Of a DNA stretch of 27,691 nucleotides, positions 23,420 through 27,691 are shown one piece after another (position 1 is the stretch's first letter; each line of letters starts with the position of its first letter). This DNA comes from a virus. Both the position numbers and the translations under genes were made by a program. The notes beneath the pieces are model-generated. The model was given only the letters and a program-made list of their open reading frames with translations, made no database searches and was not told the DNA's origin. Where the stretch lies: positions 1-27,691 of IMG/VR virus record IMGVR_UViG_3300039191_000363; one strand, 5' to 3'.

Positions 23420-25028
23420 TCTGTTGCGCCCCCTGCGCTTCTACGGCCGCTGCCGCCACGTTGGGATCGGCCCCTTGCTGCGCCGCGCCTTGCGCCGCTG
23501 CTGCCTTCTTGAGCTGCGCCTTCTGTTCCTCGGTCGTGCGCAGGTCCATCGGCACGTTCATCAGATCGCCCAGGCGCGGCGTGACTTTCTCCAGGTCCAT
23601 CTCGAACGCCATGAGCTGATCGCCGCCGATGGCTTTCAGCATTTCCATGAAGCGCACAATGTTCTCGACCTCCTGCATGGCCTCGCCCCGCGCGAGCGGG
23701 CTTGTCATGCGCACCTCGATCAGAAACTGGTCGATCTGGAGCCCCTGCGTCGGCAGGATTTGCTTGCTTTCCAGGATATCCACGACGCGCTGCACGGCTG
23801 GGATCACGAACTCCGCATAGAGACGGCCCAGGCCACCAGCTTGATCTGCCACCAGCTCGCGGGCACGCTGCACGAACTCGGTCGCGGTGCGGATCGGGCC
23901 AGCCTCGGGCGGCAGGCTGTTGTCACCGATCACCTTGCGAATGTTCATGTGGAGAGTGTCCAGCACCAGCTCGCCAAAGTCGATCCGTTGGGGATTGTCG
24001 AGGCGCTGGAGGCTGGGACCGTCCGGCCCGCCGTTGCGGCGCACCTTGATGATCGAATAGGGCTTGATCGAGATAGGCCCGTTCAGCCCGTTCTCGGTCG
24101 CGGTGTAAACGCCAGCCACGGCTACGGCCACGGCACGCAAGGTCAGCTCCACGATCTTGTTGGCGGTGCGGATATCGGGCAACGCGAACAGCACCGGACC
24201 CCGCCCACGGTTTTCGCCCGGCAGCTTGGAGTATCGCGGCGTCACGAAAGGCGATGTGCGGCTCTGGCGTTCGACCAGGCGAGCCTTGTCAGCGCCCTTC
24301 TGCCAGAACACCTCGTAGCGGAACGGCCGCTCCTTCTCGTCATAGTCGCGGTAGACCACCGAGGCGAGCTTGACCATGCCGGGCGTCGGCTTCTCGGCCT
24401 CCTCTTTCAGCTTCTCGGGCAATGTTGCGTCTGGCCACTCGGCCATGATCGCATCAGCGCGGATTTCGTGCCAGAAGAACCAGCGATCCAGCCGCCCGTT
24501 CGGCCCCTCGTAGGCGTAGAAGTGCGAAAGAGGCATGGCCTGGAAAATCACCGGCTCGCCCAGGAAGTCGTCGTTCGGCATCACCTTCATGCCGCCCTGG
24601 CCATAGTGCCAGTCGATGTATGTCTCATTGGAGGCGGTCGGAAAGCCTGGCCCGTTAAACACGGCCTGCACGATGTTGGTGACGGCCTCCAGCTCTGCCT
24701 TGGCCTCGTCTTTCGCCTTGCCCACGGCCTCCTTGAAAGCCTCGTCCGGCATCTGTTTTGCAGCCGGTCCCAGGCCAATCTCAAACCAGTCCTGAAACTG
24801 TGGGGTGAAGTCCGAGGAGAGACGGTTGGCGGCTCGGATCACCGACACCTGGGGAGTGCTGTCCCAGTTGTAAGCGGCCTTGTTCTGGCCCTCTTTGGTC
24901 TTGGTGAAATTCTCGCGGTCAGGGAACGTCAGCTCCATCGCTTCGCGGTAAATCTCGTCCGAGGCTTCCTTGTCGCGCTTTGCGGCAAGGATCGCCTTCC
25001 ACGCCTTGTCGATGGGCCACTGCGCCAC
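23406..25028 (-). CDS. Portal protein, head-tail connector family (540 aa)
   Basis: The start is GTG 25028 behind GGAGG with a 6-base gap. The protein contains the conserved N-terminal NWDSTPQVSVIRAANRLSSD, the middle beta part with DDFLGEPVIFQAMPLSHFYA, and the helical region around RTATEFVQRARELVAD, all typical of the podovirus portal (Head-tail connector) family. Length of 540 residues is in the family range. It is the 12-mer that carries the packaging motor and the adaptor ring. The Ala/Gln-rich C-terminus (KAAAAQGAAQQGADPNV) is probably disordered. This is the most secure structural call. Confidence 0.9.
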   Translation of the reverse strand: MAQWPIDKAWKAILAAKRDKEASDEIYREAMELTFPDRENFTKTKEGQNKAAYNWDSTPQVSVIRAANRLSSDFTPQFQDWFEIGLGPAAKQMPDEAFKEAVGKAKDEAKAELEAVTNIVQAVFNGPGFPTASNETYIDWHYGQGGMKVMPNDDFLGEPVIFQAMPLSHFYAYEGPNGRLDRWFFWHEIRADAIMAEWPDATLPEKLKEEAEKPTPGMVKLASVVYRDYDEKERPFRYEVFWQKGADKARLVERQSRTSPFVTPRYSKLPGENRGRGPVLFALPDIRTANKIVELTLRAVAVAVAGVYTATENGLNGPISIKPYSIIKVRRNGGPDGPSLQRLDNPQRIDFGELVLDTLHMNIRKVIGDNSLPPEAGPIRTATEFVQRARELVADQAGGLGRLYAEFVIPAVQRVVDILESKQILPTQGLQIDQFLIEVRMTSPLARGEAMQEVENIVRFMEMLKAIGGDQLMAFEMDLEKVTPRLGDLMNVPMDLRTTEEQKAQLKKAAAAQGAAQQGADPNVAAAAVEAQGAQQNGRR

Positions 25029-25030
25029 GA

Positions 25031-25246
25031 TCAGCCTCCGAGCGTTTTTTTAAGGTGGTCTGACAGGTTGCCGATCAGCATGTCCCGACCCCGAGTGCTC
25101 GCGCCGCCACCGCCGCCACGTTCGCCACGCTGCTGCGAGCGGTTGGCCTCCTCGTTCGAGGTTTGCCGCTCGCGCCGTGCCTGCGCTGACTGCTTCTTCG
25201 CTTCCTCTTGTGCGCCGTTGTCGCCGCCCCCGAAAATTCCGCCCAT
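25031..25246 (-). CDS. Small Gly-rich protein (71 aa)
   Basis: The frame allows starts as far as 25333. ATG 25246 overlaps the stop of the acetyltransferase gene and has GGAGG five bases upstream. It gives MGGIFGGGDNGAQEEAKKQS, followed by a charged, probably disordered middle and a GGGGGAST stretch. It ends RDMLIGNLSDHLKKTLGG. Such short Gly-rich proteins often precede portal genes in podoviruses. I cannot assign a function. Confidence 0.6.
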   Translation of the reverse strand: MGGIFGGGDNGAQEEAKKQSAQARRERQTSNEEANRSQQRGERGGGGGASTRGRDMLIGNLSDHLKKTLGG

Positions 25247-25698
25247 CATCGCCTCCATAGGTATAAGCTCAAGTCGCGCCCCGTCGGGGAAAACCCTGTC
25301 GCTGGTCCGCAATCTAACCGAAAACCGAACCATTCGGCAAATCTAATCGCTCTTTCGTCGTCAGAGGCCACCCAGGCGCGCAACTCGTCATAGACTGCGC
25401 CGCTGTCGCGGAAGATCGTGAACAGCCGGAACAGCGGCCGAAGCTCGGCCGAGGATCGGATTGCGGCACCGGGATATGAGACGAACCAGCCGCGCCGGTT
25501 TACGTCGGGCATGATCGCCATGCTGGCCACAAACTCGCCGTGATCGTCCTCAAGCGTCCAGGCCCACTTAGCCGTCGTCGCCACCATCTCGGGCAAAAAC
25601 GGTTGAGCCAACGCTTCCGCTTGTTCCTCGGGCCTTAGCCTCTGCAACATCTCTGGCAACGTCCTGTTGCCCGTGATCCCCACCAGGAGCTGTGCCAT
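25246..25698 (-). CDS. GNAT-like acetyltransferase (150 aa), N-terminus uncertain
   Basis: ATG 25698 gives MAQLLVGITGNRTLPEML and then LRPEEQAEALA, the usual opening of small phage GNAT-fold proteins. The core has GEFVASMAIMP (strand), then ELRPLFRLFTIF and VASDDERAIRFAEWFGFRL, the typical helix before the last strands, ending DLSLYLWRR. Acetyl-CoA binding is expected but the pyrophosphate loop is weak, so activity is uncertain. The frame stays GC3-rich and coding-like upstream of this start to about 25775, where no start codon is found in it, hinting at a frameshift fusion with the neighbouring frame. Its substrate is unknown. Confidence 0.55.
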   Translation of the reverse strand: MAQLLVGITGNRTLPEMLQRLRPEEQAEALAQPFLPEMVATTAKWAWTLEDDHGEFVASMAIMPDVNRRGWFVSYPGAAIRSSAELRPLFRLFTIFRDSGAVYDELRAWVASDDERAIRFAEWFGFRLDCGPATGFSPTGRDLSLYLWRR

Positions 25699-26059
25699 AT
25701 CCCTGATCCCCTTCCACTCGTCCGGCCCAATCGGCCTTTGCCACGGCACGCGCCGCCGCTCGTCGGTTGCCCCCCTCTTGATCGCTCGATCCCTGGAGGT
25801 GGTGCGGCTTGAGATCGAGGTGGAACTCCTGAACGTCGATGCGGTGCCAGATACCAGCGAGGATCGGCAGCTTGCCGGACACTGTTCGGATGAAGGTCGA
25901 GCGGCGCATGTGGATCCGGCCAAGGCTATCGGTTCGGACCACGCCGGATTTTGGCCAGACATGATCGTCATGCACCATGAAGCTCGGCAGCATCGCCACG
26001 TTGCCCTTGCAGGCCCGCATGAGTGACGGGATGGAAAGGTCGAGGGTCGGATCGGTCAT
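25568..26059 (-). CDS. Hypothetical protein, C-terminal part overlapping the acetyltransferase (163 aa)
   Basis: ATG 26059 overlaps the stop of the 38-residue gene upstream, so the start is well placed. Its first 95 residues (MTDPTLDLSIPSLMRACKGN, then FMVHDDHVWPKSG and a region ending EFHLDLKPHHLQG) look coding with GC-rich third positions. After a six-G run (25770-25775 on the plus strand as C) the coding character moves to the acetyltransferase frame, and the last 65 residues here are Gly/Ala/Arg-rich like a shadow. Either two genes overlap by 131 bases, or a single gene is split by an indel or programmed shift. Function not recognised. Confidence 0.5.
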   Translation of the reverse strand: MTDPTLDLSIPSLMRACKGNVAMLPSFMVHDDHVWPKSGVVRTDSLGRIHMRRSTFIRTVSGKLPILAGIWHRIDVQEFHLDLKPHHLQGSSDQEGGNRRAAARAVAKADWAGRVEGDQGYGTAPGGDHGQQDVARDVAEAKARGTSGSVGSTVFARDGGDDG

Positions 26060-26172
26060 GCCAGCGCCTCCAGTATGCGGCGGTCCAGCAGCCTTGCCGC
26101 AATCACCACGCCCTCAATCTCCTCCAGCGTGGCCAACTTGGCAACGTATCGCTTCCAGTGCGGCGCGCTCAT
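26056..26172 (-). CDS. Micro-protein (38 aa) coupled to the methylase gene
   Basis: This gene is too short for normal ORF calling. ATG 26172 overlaps the methylase TGA (26169-26171), and its TGA at 26056-26058 overlaps the next ATG. The product is MSAPHWKRYVAKLATLEEIE plus a second helix (GVVIAARLLDRRILEALA). It looks like a small helix-turn-helix or helical hairpin with a basic start, possibly DNA- or protein-binding. Coupling on both sides and a plausible amphipathic pattern support it being real. Confidence 0.5.
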   Translation of the reverse strand: MSAPHWKRYVAKLATLEEIEGVVIAARLLDRRILEALA

Positions 26173-26996
26173 ATCAATCTCCCAAGCATTTCAAAGTTCA
26201 TCCACAAGACTTCGGTGCGCTTGGCGGCCCCATCGGCCAGCGCCGAACGGTCAACCCGGATCCACCCTTCAAGCGCGGCGTCGTATGCGGGGTGCGGATA
26301 CCCAGACAAAACAACCTTGCCTTTCAGCGTCTTGAGAAAACGCAGAAGATCCGCGTGCTGGTTGTCGGTCATTTCGTGCGCGTAATCGTGGCTCGTGTCT
26401 CCGCGCGTTTCAAAAACGTAGGGCGGATCAACGTAGTGCAGCGTGTCAGGTCCATCATGTGCGGCCATGACCTCGCTTGCGTCACGGTTGAGGACAACCA
26501 CCCCTCGAAGGCGCTCTACAACAGCCAAAAGCGCGTCAGGGTAATTTACCCAATCACGCGCCGGTGTGGTGCCCAATCTGTTGCTGTTACTGCGAAAGCC
26601 TGTCTTCTGGTGGACGCCGTTGGAACCAAAGCCCATGAAGCTGCGAATGATCGTGCGCCGCGCACGCTCCAAAGGCTGATCGCAAACCTCATATGCGTCC
26701 GCAAATTCTTCTGCGGCAAATGGTGTGTTTTTCAGCCAATCAACCAACGTAAGCGCATCATTGCTGCGCAGAACGCGAAACAGATTGACCACCTCATCAT
26801 CCAGATCGTTGTAAATCTCAGCATATGAGCGATGCTTGCGCATCAGGACCGACGCGGCACCGCCAAAAGGCTCGACGTAAACGCGATGCTCTGGAAAATG
26901 GGACGTGATCCACGGCGCAAGGAGCCACTTGCCACCATGCCAGCGCAGGACCGGACGTTTGCATTTGGCCAAAACTTTCTGATTTGCCGCGGTCAT
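26169..26996 (-). CDS. Adenine-N6 DNA methyltransferase, Dam/D12 class (275 aa)
   Basis: ATG 26996 overlaps the stop of the 24-residue gene upstream, and the first residues are MTAANQKVLAKCKRP. Motifs in order: LRWHGGKW (17-24), VEPFGGAASV (41-50, the AdoMet-binding FxGxG region), YNDLDDEVVNLF (62-73) and the catalytic DPPY (190-193). Length of about 275 fits the Dam/DpnM D12 class that methylates adenine in sites such as GATC, though the target here is unknown. Phage copies protect DNA from host restriction or regulate packaging. A longer start at 27041 reads through the overlapping small gene and is unlikely. Confidence 0.85.
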   Translation of the reverse strand: MTAANQKVLAKCKRPVLRWHGGKWLLAPWITSHFPEHRVYVEPFGGAASVLMRKHRSYAEIYNDLDDEVVNLFRVLRSNDALTLVDWLKNTPFAAEEFADAYEVCDQPLERARRTIIRSFMGFGSNGVHQKTGFRSNSNRLGTTPARDWVNYPDALLAVVERLRGVVVLNRDASEVMAAHDGPDTLHYVDPPYVFETRGDTSHDYAHEMTDNQHADLLRFLKTLKGKVVLSGYPHPAYDAALEGWIRVDRSALADGAAKRTEVLWMNFEMLGRLI

Positions 26997-27067
26997 GCTG
27001 CCACCCCCGCCGCCTTCGCCCGCCCGCCGCAAAACGGGCATGGCTTGAGTTCGGGAATGTCAGTCAT
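26993..27067 (-). CDS. 24-residue Lar-like CPFCG mini-protein
   Basis: The start ATG 27067 overlaps the VRR-NUC stop, and the stop TGA at 26993-26995 overlaps the methylase start. The product is MTDIPELKPCPFCGGRAK plus six residues. ELKPCPFCGG is the first zinc-knuckle motif of restriction-alleviation (Lar) proteins, which normally have about 60 residues and two Cys pairs. Here only one pair remains, so it may bind zinc by dimerising or be a remnant. Double coupling supports translation. Confidence 0.5.
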   Translation of the reverse strand: MTDIPELKPCPFCGGRAKAAGVAA

Positions 27068-27483
27068 ATCATTCTCCACTTTTTAAGAGATGCCTCGGCA
27101 TCGGTCACTGACCGCACGACGGCATATTGCGCACCGCACCGGACAAGATCGCGCTGGATATCTCTTTGGGAATCGCTCTGGTTCGTCAGCGCCTTGACCT
27201 CCATGAAATACACGCGCCCTTGCCAGATGATCTCGATATCGGGCCAACCTGGCTTGGTGCCGAGTTTGCGGGCCTTGGCTATCTGCCGCGCCACCTCTGC
27301 CCCCCTCATGTCCACCTCGTTCGGGCTGTGGTGGTAGATCGCATCGCCCGGCAGTGCCACATCGAGGAGCTGGAGGATCGCCTTGTGGATCGGCCCCTCG
27401 CGGTCCTGGCGCGGCGCGCTGTGGTCGCCGTCGGCCTTGTAGAACGCCTGGAGCTGGGCGGCTGTCATGCGGTTGCCGGTCAT
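27064..27483 (-). CDS. VRR-NUC domain nuclease (139 aa)
   Basis: ATG 27483 overlaps the upstream TGA and gives MTGNRMTAAQLQAFYKADGD. The PD-(D/E)xK signature is Asp82 (KPGWPD) and Glu95-x-Lys97 (YFMEVKAL), followed by Gln107 (SQRDIQ), Gly117 and VVRSVTDAE. This is the VRR-NUC fold, often a standalone Holliday-junction or flap nuclease in phages. The N-terminal 30 residues are a small leader. It is coupled to the Lar-like mini-gene. The longer open frame upstream is a shadow of the preceding gene. Confidence 0.8.
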   Translation of the reverse strand: MTGNRMTAAQLQAFYKADGDHSAPRQDREGPIHKAILQLLDVALPGDAIYHHSPNEVDMRGAEVARQIAKARKLGTKPGWPDIEIIWQGRVYFMEVKALTNQSDSQRDIQRDLVRCGAQYAVVRSVTDAEASLKKWRMI

Positions 27484-27677
27484 AGCTTGTTCCTCGCCCA
27501 CTTGAGCGCATTGGCCAGACGGTCGCGTATGTCCTGGGTTGCGCTCGACTTCGACCCCTTGCACGGGCATGGAGCAAGCGCGACCAAGAGCCCGTGGATT
27601 TCATCGGCCGGAACGTAGATCACGGCCATGCCGTTCTCGATCTTGACGTGGCCCCGCTTGTCGTCGCGCAGGCTCAC
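27480..27677 (-). CDS. Hypothetical protein (65 aa)
   Basis: Start GTG 27677 has GGAGG seven bases upstream, and its TGA at 27480-27482 overlaps the VRR-NUC ATG. The product (MSLRDDKRGHVKIENGMAVI) has a beta-rich half with YVPADEIHG and a CPCK motif near residue 37, then a charged helical end. Two nearby Cys residues could bind a metal only with partners elsewhere. No family is recognised. Confidence 0.6.
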   Translation of the reverse strand: MSLRDDKRGHVKIENGMAVIYVPADEIHGLLVALAPCPCKGSKSSATQDIRDRLANALKWARNKL

Positions 27678-27691
27678 TTGCGCACCTCCGT
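27674..27691 (-). CDS. Last codons of an upstream late-operon gene, cut by the window
   Basis: Reading into the window on the minus strand, TEVRK is followed by TGA at 27674-27676, overlapping the GTG of the 65-residue gene. Only six codons are visible, so this is inferred from the GTGA coupling that recurs in this operon. Confidence 0.35.
   Translation of the reverse strand, partial: TEVRK

Noticed and set aside
23319-25346. A 675-residue plus-strand open frame opposite the portal gene.
   Set aside because: Shadow of the portal gene; His/Arg/Leu-rich composition and no recognisable domain.
25699-25971. N-terminal extension of the acetyltransferase frame to the ATG at 25971.
   Set aside because: The Ser/Thr-rich first 60 residues look like a shadow of the neighbouring gene; only the part after the six-base run looks coding.
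1-27691. Repeated phage-type RNA polymerase promoters.
   Set aside because: No recurring promoter-like motif before genes could be recognised by eye.

Overview
The window is a high-GC segment of a short-tailed (podovirus) phage genome, or of a prophage of that type. No host gene, tRNA, rRNA, integrase, polymerase or large terminase is recognisable, so it is only part of the genome and I cannot say whether the phage is temperate. The podovirus call rests on a head-tail connector type portal, a Phage_capsid_2-like major capsid protein, a T7 gp11/gp12-like tail tube pair, three very large ejection-type virion proteins and a tail fibre with a T7 gp17-like head. This gene set recalls the Bordetella BPP-1 / Burkholderia BcepC6B group. 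GC-rich codon use and the look of several small genes suggest an alphaproteobacterial (Rhodobacterales-like) host. That host call is inference.

Left part (2-5079, plus strand): an early or replication-type operon of tightly packed, often ATGA-coupled genes. Nine small genes of mostly unknown function, one a zinc finger, lead into a RecE-like exonuclease, a RecA-fold (AAA_24/Sak4-like) ATPase and an HNH endonuclease. The operon ends with a small unknown gene, a hairpin and a second zinc-finger protein. It meets the opposing operon tail to tail with overlapping stop codons.

Right part (27691 down to 5073, minus strand): the late operon. In transcription order it holds a small unknown gene, a VRR-NUC nuclease, a 24-residue CPFCG mini-protein, an adenine-N6 methylase, a 38-residue micro-gene, a broken or overlapping acetyltransferase region, a small Gly-rich protein, portal, a Bbp19-like protein, a HeH/SAP-like protein and scaffold. 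Next come a terminator and a predicted promoter, then major capsid and a small head protein, then a second terminator. After that lie the tail adaptor and nozzle, four ejection/internal virion proteins (one with a lytic transglycosylase domain, one with a DdrB-ParB-like domain), the tail fibre with two small satellites, and the lysis cassette (amidase with a C-terminal membrane segment, overlapping Rz/Rz1-type spanins, and a further membrane protein).

The most interesting points are the capsid module bracketed by transcription signals, the His at a catalytic Asp position of the RecE-like nuclease, the ParB-like domain inside a likely ejected virion protein, the tail-anchored amidase with a crowded lysis cassette, the 24-residue Lar-like gene coupled to a methylase, and a G6-run frame switch near the acetyltransferase.
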